NCBI RefSeq assembly: GCF_019320115.1
Contig: NC_089584.1
Span: forward strand, 103,893,418 to 103,957,417
Direction: 5' to 3'
DNA: 64,000 nt
Source: Miscanthus floridulus
Taxonomy: Eukaryota > Streptophyta > Magnoliopsida > Poales > Poaceae
Below are positions 46,203 through 57,000 of the stretch, in pieces. Numbering within the stretch: position 1 is the first letter of the stretch; each line of letters begins with the position of its first letter. Under the pieces are notes generated by a model. The model saw nothing but the letters and a program-made list of their open reading frames with translations. It searched no databases and was not told the DNA's origin. The translations under genes and the position numbers were made by a program.

Positions 46203-47666
46203 TGAAAGCATCTAGGCCCCTAGTTGGGTTTCGGTGATTAATGACAATACGTGATTACTGTGACTAATGTGTGTTTTGTAGAGGCAATTAAGTTAGGTCA
46301 TGGTAATGGAAATTGATTGGGCAATCATGGTTGCCATGCCCCTACGATGGAAATCGTTTTGGTTTTCAAAGGATAGACGACAAGGTTAAGGATGGACTAG
46401 TTCTAAGTGTCGTTTGGTGTTGAAGAGACACTTAGAGTAGTTTAGGACTTTGTTTTTCCTTTGGACGTACTATTAAGGGGGGTATGGACGGGTAGCTTGA
46501 CCTAGGTGAGTTTAGTGAGTTAGGTGTGGTGCACACTTGTTAAATCTAGCACTAGGTAGCTCCTAAAAAGCCCTTAGATCAATTGGAGCAAACTTCATTC
46601 ACATATGTTTGAGAGTTGGAAGTGAATGGAGGGTCAAATGCTGACCAGACGCTGGTTCTGGTGTGACCGAACACTGGCACAGAGTCTGGTCAGTTCATTT
46701 GATCAAGGTGAAATCGTCTGGTGTGACCAGACGCTGAGAGGTGAGCGACCGGACGCTGGGTGCCAGCGTCTGGTCGACTCTAGTAAGGTTCTAGAGAGGG
46801 AAAATCATGACCGGATGCGTCTGGATAGTGCTGACCGGACATTGTCCAGTGTCCAGTCACAACTTAAACACTGGGTTTCGGGGTGAACTAACCAGAGCAT
46901 CTGGTCACCCCGTAGAGGCACATAACAGTTCGTTTTGAACACGGGTGTATAAATACTTCCTCCATTCGTGTGAGGGGGCACTTTTGCTCATTCCAACAGC
47001 TGAGAAACACCCTTGAGAGTGCCAAGAAGAGCAAGGTCCTAGTGTGGTGATTGAGATTTGAGAATCCAAAATAGAGCCCTCATTAGTGAAAGCAAGAGTA
47101 GCAAAGTGTGCTTCCACCCTTCTCATTAGGCTTATTGTGGTCAAGTGAGAGTTCGTGCTTGTTACTCTTGGTGATCGCCATCACCTAGATGGCTTGGTGG
47201 TGATTGGGAGCTTGGTGATCATCCGGTGGAGCTTGTGGATGACCCAACTCAAGTTGTGAGCGGTTGTGGGTGATTCACTGCGATGGAGTGTCAAAGAATC
47301 AACTCGTAGAGAGCACTTGATCCTTGTGCGGATCAAAGGGGAGCTACACCCTTGTGCGGGTGCTCCAATGAGGACTAGTGGGGAGTGGCGACTCTCCAAT
47401 ACCTCAGCAAAACATCACCACGTTCCTCCTTCTCTCTTTATTTTGAGCATTTACTTTGAGCAATTCAATTCTTGTCTTTACATTCATAGAATTGCCATGC
47501 TAGAGTAGGATTGGAACTTAGGTTGCAAGACTTTTTGTGCGATAGAACATTAGAAACACTTTCTAGGCACAAAGGGTGAAGTTGGGCTAACCATAGGGTT
47601 TAATTATTGAAAGAAATTTAGAATTAGCCCAATTCACCCCCCCTCTTAGGCATCTTGATCCTTTCA
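46203..47666 (+). repeat. 3' LTR of element D
   Basis: It begins TGAAAGCATCTAGG right after the PPT and ends GATCCTTTCA before the TSD AACCC. It is 1464 bases, like the 5' LTR. TATA box at 46948-46955. The CCGGACG palindromes are more degraded here than in F (for example GTCTGGTC). Confidence 0.92.
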
Positions 47667-47671
47667 AACCC

Positions 47672-50414
47672 AATGACTTCCACCGGTCTTGTAGTTCACC
47701 TACACACACAAGAGATCAAGCTTGTTGTTTAGGGACCCAAACTTGATGAGGGCCCTTGACTTTCTCAACTAGTGACTTAGCAACCTAAATTTGCTTAGGC
47801 CTATTCTTATTGGGTGGACCTAAGAACATGACTTTCATCTTTCCACTATAATCTTTTCTAAGCATGTAGTGAGCATTGAAGGCAAAGGGTCTAGCATGCT
47901 TGGGCAAGGGTTGTGGTGGTAGAGTTTCACACTCATGAGCAAAATGACCTTCTTGTCCACACTCAAAGCATCTCTTTGGCTTAGGCTTTGACTTGTATTG
48001 TTGTTGATGTTGAGCTTGAGCTTTCTTCTCTTGATTTGCCAAGAACCCAATACCACTTCTATCCATCTTCATCACAGTGTTCATAAGTAGCTCACTTTGG
48101 AGATATTGGCCTCTTGTGAACTTGCTCAAACCGGTCCTGAGATGTTCTTTCTCCAACTTGAGTTTCTTGTTTTCTTCTCTAAGTTCATCATGATTCTTCT
48201 CCATTTTGAGTCTCTTTTCTGTTCTCTAAGCATCTCATTCTCAAGATCCATACCATGATCATTGTCAAGATTCTCTATCACAATTGTGTTTGTGGTCGAT
48301 AGTTTTTCAAGATCCTTCTTGAGCTTTTCATTTTCATTCTTGAGCTTGACATAATCATCATAGTTGTCAGACTCAACCACCTTCTTGCCTTTGCTACTAG
48401 AACCTTGCTCAATGCTCTCAACAATCAAGTCATCACATGATGTAGCTATATCAATCTTAACAACATTATTAGTAGCATCATGCGGCTCATTTTACAATAA
48501 TTCATGAGAAAGAACAAGATTGTCATGGTTAATCTTGAGATTGGTGTACTCTTCTTTTAGCAAGTTGTAACTAGTGGTGTGCTCATTGTGTATCTCCTCA
48601 AGTTTATCATGTTTTTCTCTAAGCTCCCTTTTAGAGGTTTTGAGCTCCTTGAGTTTGGATGACACATTTTTATTTTCTTCTCTAAGCTCATCACTAGTTT
48701 TTTTGGCTATGTCATACTTTGCTAAGAGTGAGTCATTTATAAGTTCTAGCTTCCCATATTTTGCTCTTGTCTTTCTAATGATTTTAGTGTATTGGTTTAG
48801 CAATTTGACAAGATCATCATAAGAAGGTGACTCAAATTGTTCATCACTATCACTACCATTCTCATCATCACTAGCATTATCATCACCACTACTATCATCA
48901 TCATTTTGTACCTTTCATTCACCCTTGGCCATGAGGCATAGATGTGTAGAGGATGATGAGGGTGGTGTCGGTGGAGATAGTGTGGAACCAATCACAAGGG
49001 CGGCCACCTTCTCCTTCTCATTTTCACTTTCATCATCGGATGAGCCACTTGATGATTCGATATCCATGAGCCAATCACCAATGATATAGGCCTTGCCATT
49101 CTTCTTCTTCTTGTGAAATTCCTTTTTCTTGCCATCCTTCTTTTTGTATGGCTTGTTCTTCTTCTCATCATCATCATTGCTTGAGTCATCTTTCTTGCCC
49201 TTGTACTTCTTCTTGTACTTGTCTTTCTTGGGTTTGGGGCATTGGTGATCTAGATGACCAAGATCTCCACAATTGTAGCAGTCCATTTCGGATATGGGCT
49301 TCCTTCTACTACTAGTGAAAAATTTCTTCTTCTTGCCATCAAACTTAATACCATTCTTGTTTAGCTTCTTGAGCATCTTGGTGGTTTTTCTCACCATGAG
49401 AGCAAGGCTTACATCATCAATCTCATCATCACTTGAGCTATCAAGATCAAGTTTTGCTTTGCCCCTCTTCTCTTGGCTAGCCTTGAATGCCAAATCTTTC
49501 TTCTTGGTGGAAGAAGAGCCATCTTGTGGAGTGATGTGCATGTACATCTCATGTGCATTGATCTTCCCCAATATTTGAGTTGGCGTAGCAGTGGAAAGAT
49601 CACCTTGATGAAGCACCATCACAATATACCCATACTTGTCAATGGGGAGGACACTTAAGATCTTTCTCACAACATCGAATGGTTGCATTTGAGTGAGTCC
49701 AAGCCCATTGACCTCCTCTACATGAACATTCAAGCGTGAATACATTTCATTAGCACTTTCACTAGGAAGCATTTCAAATGAGTTAAGCTTCTTCATCATA
49801 AGGTGATAGCGTTCCTCACGCTCACTCTTGGTTTCCTCATGAAGCCACAAATATCTGACCATAGTGAATGGGCATCTTTATGGTTCTGCACATGGTTAAA
49901 GACATCCTTGCAAAGGCCTCTAAAAAGGGTGTTTCTAGCATTTGCATTCCACTTCTCGTAGTGAACCTCATCACCTTGAAGGCTGGCGGGATCCTTAGGT
50001 TTTGGGAAGCCTTGTGAGGCATCTCTAAGCACTCCAACATCTAAAGCCTCTAGATATGCCTCCATACGATTTTTTCAATAAGGAAATCATCTCCCTCAAA
50101 GACAAGAGGGGGTCCATCCCTGTGGGTAGGGATGAAAACGGATCGGATACGAACGGATATCACCGATATTACATTTGTTTTCATATTTCTGTCCGGATTC
50201 AGATTCGAATACGGATAGTGTCAACTATGTCGGATAGGATACGATTGGATATCGACATCATAAATATGCGATTTGAGTATTCGAATACGGATATGGTATC
50301 GGATGTTGGATATCTGGACTCGGATACGGACAGATCTCAACCCCTCTAAACGAATTCGGTTTTGAATACGGTCGGAAAATATCCGTACCGTTTTCATCCC
50401 TACCCGTGGGACAT
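47672..50414 (-). pseudogene. Element E Gag (decayed, interrupted by a MITE)
   Basis: The start ATG is at 50414 (MSHG), 38 bases inside the PBS; the MITE (50127-50402) splits the coding sequence four codons later. Frames at 49796-50065 and 48915-49862 hold the capsid region (EAYLEALDVGV; NEMYSRLNVHVEEVNGLGLT) and knuckle CYNCGDLGHLDHQC (about 49280). Frames at 48492-48803, 48126-48428 and 47785-48204 hold coiled coils and knuckle CFECGQEGHFAHEC (about 47960). Frame changes lie near 49840, 48910 and 48200. It is close to D Gag throughout. Protease sequence begins just before the D insertion point. Confidence 0.82.
50127..50402 (+). mobile_element. hAT-type MITE (276 bp) inside element E gag
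   Basis: Terminal inverted repeats TAGGGATGAAAACGG and CCGTTTTCATCCCTA are perfect over 15 bases. Flanking octamers CCTGTGGG (50119-50126) and CCCGTGGG (50403-50410) form an 8-bp TSD with one mismatch, as for the hAT superfamily. The inside is AT-rich with repeated GGATACG and CGGATAT words and no coding capacity. It would depend on a hAT transposase in trans. It sits between codons 4 and 5 of E Gag, removing any chance of Gag translation from the E start. Confidence 0.88.
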
Positions 50415-50452
50415 CTTGCTCTAGGCGGTTATGCCTAATTTAAGGAGCACGA

Positions 50453-50465
50453 GGCTCTGATACCA
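50453..50465 (-). other. Element E primer-binding site (tRNA-Met type)
   Basis: The minus strand reads TGGTATCAGAGCC, a perfect initiator tRNA-Met complement, two bases inside the LTR. Confidence 0.88.
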
Positions 50466-50467
50466 AT

Positions 50468-52034
50468 TGAAATGATCAAGAAGCCCAAGAGATGGGGTGA
50501 ATTGGGATAATTCTAAATTTCTTTCAATAATTGAGCCCTACATAGCCCATTTCACCCCCTTATGCCTAGAAGTGTTTCTATTGTTCTACCGCACAAAAGT
50601 TTTGCACCCTAGGTTCCAATCTTACTCTAACATGGCAATTCTAAGAATGTAAAGATAAGAATTGAATTGCTCAAAGTAAAGAGAAGGAGAGGAACGCGAC
50701 GATGTTTTTTCGAGGTACCGGAGAGTTGCCACTCCCCACTAGTCCTTATTGGAGCACCCACACAAGGGTGTAGCTCTCCCTTGATCCTCACAAGGATCAA
50801 GTGCTCTCTACGGGCTGATTCTTTGACACTTCATCGTGGTGAATCGCCCACAACCGCTCACACCATGACTTAGGTCATCCACAAGCTCCGCTGGATGATC
50901 ACCAAGTTTCCAATCACCACCGAGTTGTCTAGGTGATGGCGATCACCAAGAGTAACAAGCATAAACTCTGACTTCACTAGGACAAACCTAATGAGAAATG
51001 TGGATGCATACTTGCTACTCCCTATGCACTAATGAGGTCCTTAATCTTGGATTATCAAATATCAATCACCCCACTAGGCTCTTGCTCTCCCTTACACTCC
51101 AAAGGTGTTTCTTAGCTAAACAAATGGGCAAGAGAGCTAAGTTGGATGAGTAGGAGAAGTGTATATACTCCCCACTTTAAAACATAATAGTTATTGTCCA
51201 ACTCAGTAGTTTTTGGGGTGACCAGACGCATCGGTCGAAGTGACCGAATGCATCTAGTCAGTAGCCAACGGCTACATGGCGTCAGCCTATCAGGGAAGGC
51301 TGTTAGAGTGACCTGACACTAGCCAGTGTCCGATCAACATCCACCGGACGTGTCCAGTCAGGAATTTTGGTCTCTAGACCCTCTCTGATGTTGACCTAAT
51401 GCTACAAACTCAGCGTCCTGTCATTTACTGTTCAACGTCTGGTCCTTCCTGATAGCGAGGCCCTACTGCTATAGATATGACTAGAGGCGTGTTTGGTTCC
51501 AATCACTGTGCAGCGTCCGATCGCTCCTCGGCTTCAGCTGTGCGCGTTGATCATTGATCGGACGCAGCACCTGTGAGTCCGATCATCACTAAAACAGCGT
51601 CCGGTCAATATTTGACCCTACATTCAAACTCCTTTGTGAATGAAATTTAAATCAATTGATCTTTGGGCTATTCTTGAGCTACGTAGTGCTAAGTTTGACA
51701 AGTGTGCACCACACCTAACCCATTAGACTCACCTAGGTCAAGCTACTAGTTCATACCCCCTTAATAGTATGGCCAAATGAAAACAAAGTCCTAAACTACT
51801 CTAAGTGTCTCTCCAACGCCAAACGACACTTAGAACTAGTATGTCCTTAACCTTGTCATCCATCCTTTGGAAGCCAAAATGATTTCCATTGATAGGGGCA
51901 TGAAAACCATAATTGCCCAAATAATCATCATTACCATGACCTAACTCAAGTTGCCTATGCAAAACATATGTTAGTCACAGTAATCTCGTGTCGTCATTAA
52001 TCACCAAAACCCAACTAGGGGCCTAGATGCTTTA
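50468..52034 (-). repeat. 5' LTR of element E
   Basis: On the minus strand it starts TAAAGCATCTAGGCCCC at 52034 (expected TG changed to TA) and ends GATCATTTCA at 50468. The first 60 bases match the D LTR closely. Degraded CCGGACG palindromes lie at about 51215-51610 and a TATATA box at 51162-51167 (minus). It is about 1.57 kb. The partner 3' LTR is missing near 10415. No genes. Confidence 0.88.
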
Positions 52035-53091
52035 ACATTGGATGAAACATGATGAGTGGTTGGATCAAGATCAACATGCACAATATTGGCATCATCTTCA
52101 TCTTTAATGGGATTTACTTCACCAATTACAAGCTTCTTGATGGCTTTATGTGGAGCTTCTTTATTACCTACAATCTCAACATTGACTTGCTCCTTTTGAG
52201 AGCCGTCGATTTCATCAAAAGTTACGTCTACCGCAATTTCAATCAAACCGGTGGTTTTATTGAAAACACGATATTCATGTTCATTAGTACCATAACAAAG
52301 CATGAAACCTTCATCAATGTTTGGTGCAAACTTTAAGCTTTTGGATTTCTTGTTAAGTATAAAACACTTGGATCCAAAAACTATAAAGTAGTGCACCTTA
52401 GGTTTTTTTACCGGTTATAAGTTCGTAGGCGGTCTTATCCCTTTTCTTGTGAAGATATAAGCAGTTGATAGCATGGCATGGCATGCTAACCACTTCCGCC
52501 CAATAGTTGGTTAGAGTCTTGTATTCATCCAACATTGCTCTTGCGGCTTCAATGAGCGTTCGGTTCTTTCTCTCCACAACACTATTTTGTTGTGGAGTGT
52601 ATGGAATCGAGAACTCATGCTTGATTCCTTCTTCATCAAGGAACTCTTCAATGTTGGTGTTCTTGAACTATGTCCCATTGTCACTTCTAACTCTCTTGAT
52701 CTTGACATCAAACTCATTTTAGGCTCTTTTTGCAAACTTCTTGAAGATGCCATGTACTTCACTCTTATCACGCAAAAAGAATACCCAAGTGAAACGAGAA
52801 TAATCATCAACAATTATGAAACCATATTTGTTACCACCAAGGCTTATATAAGCAACGGGTCCAAATATGTCCATGTGAAGCAATTCCAATGGCCTTTTGG
52901 TTGTCACAACATTCTTGACGGGATGTTTAGCTCTAACTTGCTTTCTCGCTTAGCTTGCGCTACAAATCCTATCTTTCTCAAAAGAAACATTTGTTAGTAC
53001 AAGGATGTGTTCGCCTTTTTGAAGTTTGGCCAAGTTCCTCATCCTAACATGGGCAAGTCGGCTATGCCATAACCAACCCATGTGTTGACAC
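52035..53091 (-). pseudogene. Element G Copia integrase remnant
   Basis: Minus-strand frames show a pre-integrase end (SFEKDRICSA), the integrase core (HMDIFGPVAYISLGG, first Asp; RVRSDNGT, second Asp; QQNSVVERKNRTL, Glu), then FGSKCFILNKKSKSLKF and the start of the post-integrase linker. Stops replace codons near 52672, 52720 and 52952, and a frame change lies near 52400. It is cut on the left by the E LTR (52034) and on the right by the Gypsy2 LTR (53092). It is probably the same copy as element B. Confidence 0.8.
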
Positions 53092-53272
53092 CGTTTTTTG
53101 CACGTGTCAAAATAATCGGAATGGACTAATCGGCAAGGGGAAAGTTATTGAATACTTTGATAGTCGATAAAAGCCAGTTTGTAAAGATGGTTGCCGATAG
53201 CTGGTGATGGTCGATGGAAAGGTTGATTTGGACTCGGGCGTTGCCGATGAGGTTGGAGGTGTTATTGTCGAT

Positions 53273-53452
53273 GCCGATGAAACATGGAGTATGCCGACGA
53301 AGGGAGGCTTGAAGACTACTGCCGATGAAACAGGGAGTATGCCGATGAAGGGAGGCTTGAAGACTGCTACCGATGAAACAGGGAGTATGCCGATGAAGGA
53401 AGACTTGAAGACTACTGCCGATGAAATAGGGAGTATGCCGATGGGAAGGAGG
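53273..53452 (+). repeat. 48-base tandem repeats, about 3.7 copies, in the Gypsy2 LTR
   Basis: Units start at 53273, 53321, 53369 and 53417 (the last partial). Each holds two copies of GCCGATG or a one-base variant, spaced 20 bases apart. They lie upstream of the TATA box in the presumed U3 enhancer zone. The apparent 16-residue peptide repeat in either strand is a by-product. Confidence 0.85.
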
Positions 53453-53613
53453 ACGGTGAGATTTCCATCGTAATTGAGGCAGACAGGGAAATAGATAGGA
53501 GTTGATTTCCTTTTCTATATTTGTTAGGGTATGATTCATGTAAGAGTCACGTGTTTCCTTAGATATGGGATTGGTGTCCTAGTTGTGTTTGGTTGTGTCT
53601 CTTTAGATTAGGG

Positions 53614-53621
53614 TATAAATA
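53614..53621 (+). promoter_or_regulatory. TATA box of Gypsy2 5' LTR
   Basis: TATAAATA in the context TTAGGGTATAAATATGG, about 160 bases downstream of the tandem repeats. Confidence 0.6.
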
Positions 53622-53969
53622 TGGAGTAAGGGGCAATGTAATAGATACATCAATCAATATCAAAACCAATTTTTACTCCTATTCGCATCTACTTACTTTT
53701 CAGCGACTTCGTCAATTTGCATATTTTTCCTTTTTTTACGAGTTCTCATTGATTCGGCGAGCTGCATCGTTTCAGTGCGACCTTCGGTGATTCCTGAGTT
53801 CCGCGTGAGCACCTCTTGGCCGTGACTTCCGGGCGTATCGCTGTTGTCAGGACCAAAGTGTTCGTATCTTCATCCTTGTCGATTAGCAGGTCAAATCGAC
53901 TGGCACGCTTTGGATATCGATTCGGGTATTAGCCCTTTGTGTTTGCAGATCCATTTTTGCATCAACACA

Positions 53970-53990
53970 TCTTTTGGCACGCTCGGTGGG
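53970..53990 (+). other. Gypsy2 primer-binding site region
   Basis: TTTTGGCACGCTCGGTGGGA directly after the LTR end aligns with the TTCTGGCATGCCTGGTATGA repeat of Gypsy1. Its place fixes it as the PBS; I cannot assign the tRNA with confidence. Confidence 0.6.
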
Positions 53991-54004
53991 ACCAATCAAT
54001 CAAT

Positions 54005-57000
54005 ATGTTCAATCCCGAGATCGATTCAGGGAACATTATCGCAGTATCAGAAGAAGATCTTAAGGAAGAACAGAGGCAGGCTATGGAAAAGGCTGTAGAA
54101 GAATACAAGCAGCTTTGTCTGAGATCGTTTAGCTTGAACAAGAGTGGACAAGTCATCCAGAAGCAAGATTTGCCGTTGCCTCGGCAGGTTACCTTTGACT
54201 CCAATCCTGGTAAACTTCAAGAGATGGTTAATTCTGCAGTAAATCATGCTTTGATTAATCATTCCAATGTGCTGTCCAATACTGTTCATAATGCTGTGGT
54301 TCGAACTCTCAAAGAAGGACAAGCGGCACCACATTACGTTGGGCCTGCCTATCATCAACCAGAGCTGGCGTCTGTCAAAACTCCATCGGCTCCTTCGGCC
54401 GTTGTGGGTACAGAAGTTACTTCCCCTCCAGTATTGGCAGGCTCACCTAATATTCAATCTACACCGATACAATCAGATCAGGTACTACCAGGAGGGCGAG
54501 TTCAGCTTAATACAGATCTATCGGCATCAGCTATGTCAGGCCCTGTGTCTCAGAATAGCCAGATTCCTACTAATTGGTGGGGATATGGCATGCCTCCAGA
54601 GTCATCTGCTTTCAATCCTAGATTACCTCAAGTGTTTGATGCAGTAGGAAGAGCGCCTATACCATCGGCCGTTTCGCCGATGGCTCAAGTGCCTCAATAT
54701 GCCGCAACTACTTCTGTGCAACCAACTCCAGGAGGTTTTCAGATGCCTGTGGTTCAAACATTCAATTCAAGTCCATCGGCGAGCTTACTGCCGATGCAGC
54801 AGAAAGCCCCTGCTATGAGTCAAACTGGGGTTCAGTTCATGCCTCAAACCAGTTATAATTATCCAACAATATCAGCAAATTACCAGCCATCGCAGGTTGC
54901 AGGGATTCAACAAGGTCATATGCAGGCTGGTTTCCAGAATCAAGCATCGGCAGCCCAGCCGATGAATCCTTTCCAACAGGCTAATGGACCACAAGTAATG
55001 GCAAATATGCCGATTGCTGGAGATCGTGGGCCACAAAGATATGTGGAGGGATGTCAGCAGGCACCTCCTGTAGAAATTCAACCAGTTCGTCAGCAGGAGG
55101 CTGATGCTTTTTGGGCCGATAAGATAGCAGAAATTGTGAAGGATCAGTTTGGGATAAAGCCCAAGGTCAATACTTATTCTTATCGGACTCCATACCCTCC
55201 TGCATATGATTTAATTCCTCTCCCAAATCGGTACAAGGTACCGGATTTCACTAAATTCTCTGGGCAAGATGATACATCAACAATGGAACATGTCAATCGC
55301 TTCATTATTCAATGTGGAGAGGCAGCTAACAGAGATGAATTAAGAGTTCGATTATTTTCATCATCTTTGTCTGGATCAGCATTTACATGGTTCATTTCAT
55401 TACCAACAAATTCTATTATTACTTGGGTTGATCTAGAAAAACAATTCCATAAGTATTTCTTTGCTGGAATCCATGAAAAGAAGCTTACCGATTTAGTAAA
55501 ATTGAGACAGCGTAATGATGAATCGGTAGAGAGCTTTGTACAAAGGCTACGAGATGTAAAAAATAAGTGCTACAGCCTGGTGCTGGATGATCGGCAGCTT
55601 GCCGATCTGGCTTTCCAAGGGTTATTACCACATATTAAAGACAGATATGCTTCTCAGGAGTTTGAAAGCCTCAGTCATCTTGTGCAAAGGGTCTCTGATC
55701 AAGATACTAGGGTTTTTGAACCTAAAAAGAACTGGAGTAAAAAGGTATCATTTGTTGAAGAAGTAGGAGATTCTGACTCTGATGAAGAACTAGTTATCGG
55801 CTTAGCTGAGTGGGTTAAGAATAAAAAGCCGATATCATGTCCCTTTGGTCAAAAAGAGCCAGAAAAGTTTACCTTTGATATCACCAAGGCCGATAAAATA
55901 TTTGATCTTCTGCTTCAAGAGGGCCAAATTAAGCTGTCACCTAATCATGTGATCCCATCGGCAGAAGAGTTGAAGAAGATTTTGTACTGCAAATGGCACA
56001 ATGCAACTTCGCACAGTACAAATGAGTGCAAGGTATTCAGGCAACAGTTACAATCGGCTATTGAATCTGGGAGAATTAAGTTTGGTACTTCCAAGGCCCA
56101 GAAGCCGATGAAAATTGATCAACACCCTTTTCCAGCTAATATGTTGGATGCCAAAGGAAAGACCAAGGTATTGACGTCAGAGGCTGCTGAGAAAAACGCG
56201 TCAGTAGACCCCCAACATCGGATAACTACCGATGATGCAAAGAGTAAGGGTTTGCTAGGAGAAAGCAGTAGTTCCAAAAATCCTCCTCGACCTGGCATTG
56301 TGATTACTCATCGAAGGCAGCAGGAGGGTTGGCGTCAACGTAATGACCGATATCGACAACAGCAAGAAATGAGACGTCAGGAAGAATGGAATCGACATAA
56401 AGATCATTGGAGATGTCCGTTTTTCATCCATTGCTGGGAAGAAGGTATTAAATTGCCAACTGTTGAAAATTGCCCTGAGTGTAATGGTTATTACGGAGTC
56501 AATCGCTCAGAAAGGAGGTTTCAACTTGGTAATCAGGGTTTGTCTATCAATGAGCCGATCAGAGGCAGAGCATCAGTGCATGATCGGCTGGGGGGCAGAC
56601 TTAGTGTACATGAGAGGCTTGGTAAACGCGCTGGATATTTTCCAAGGAATCAAGAGGAGCTTGAGGAGATGGCAAACGCAAGAGTTCCCGATGAGGAAAT
56701 ATTCTACAGGGACCCTAATATACGTCGTGTAGAACCAACTAGGACTTGTTATCAGCCGGTTTGGAAAACCAAGTTTCCTCGATGGTGCCCAGAGGGTCTG
56801 ACAAAGACGCAGAGAAGGAGGATGCAACGTGAGCGTCAGGAGGATTTATACCAAGAGGAAAATTCCTCCAATGAAAGGCCTGGTCATCAACAGTGGCAGG
56901 TAAAACACAAAAATAAGGGTCCATCGGCAGATGTTAATATGGTATTCATGTTGCCGATGGAGTTTTTGGCACTATCTGATAATGAGGAAGAAGTTGTTTT

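Larger units (their letters stand above)
28701..47666 (+). mobile_element. Element D: Sirevirus-type Copia with extra 3' ORF, inserted in E and carrying element F
   Basis: Two LTRs of equal length (1464 bases; 28701-30164 and 46203-47666) begin TGAAAGC and end CCTTTCA. The TSD is AACCC (28696-28700 and 47667-47671), and the flanks rejoin E Gag-protease sequence. The PBS follows the 5' LTR and the PPT precedes the 3' LTR. Internal order: Gag, protease, integrase, RT, RNase H, leader, 3' ORF, 3' noncoding. Without F (6269 bases) and one TSD the element is about 12.7 kb. It is the same family as E. Nonsense and frame changes inactivate it. Confidence 0.92.
10417..52034 (-). mobile_element. Element E: Sirevirus-type Copia with an extra 3' ORF, split by three insertions, 3' LTR lost
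   Basis: Minus-strand parts appear in order from the right: LTR 52034-50468, PBS, Gag (50414-47672), protease to RT (28700-25709), RNase H end (12880-12727), leader, and 3' ORF (11136-10417). The gaps are Gypsy1, D and a MITE, each flanked by a TSD that rejoins E sequence exactly (GATCT, AACCC, CCYGTGGG). The LTR, Gag, pol and 3' ORF are of the same family as D. The 3' end and 3' LTR were lost at the chimeric junction near 10415. The LTR begins TA instead of TG. Confidence 0.85.
53092..53967 (+). repeat. 5' LTR of Gypsy2
   Basis: It begins TGTTGACACC and ends near TGCATCAACA (53958-53967; two bases longer is possible), followed by the PBS region. It contains 48-base tandem repeats (53273-53452) and the TATA box GGGTATAAATATGG (53614-53621). 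The 3' LTR lies outside, so the borders rest on TG/CA ends and alignment with Gypsy1. Confidence 0.78.

Noticed and set aside
53273..53452. CRISPR-like array.
   Set aside because: Units are contiguous with no unique spacers, and the sequence is from a plant retrotransposon.
53204..53539. Repeat protein with 16-residue units, on either strand.
   Set aside because: The repeats are DNA-level 48-base units in a retrotransposon LTR upstream of a TATA box; no start context or domain.
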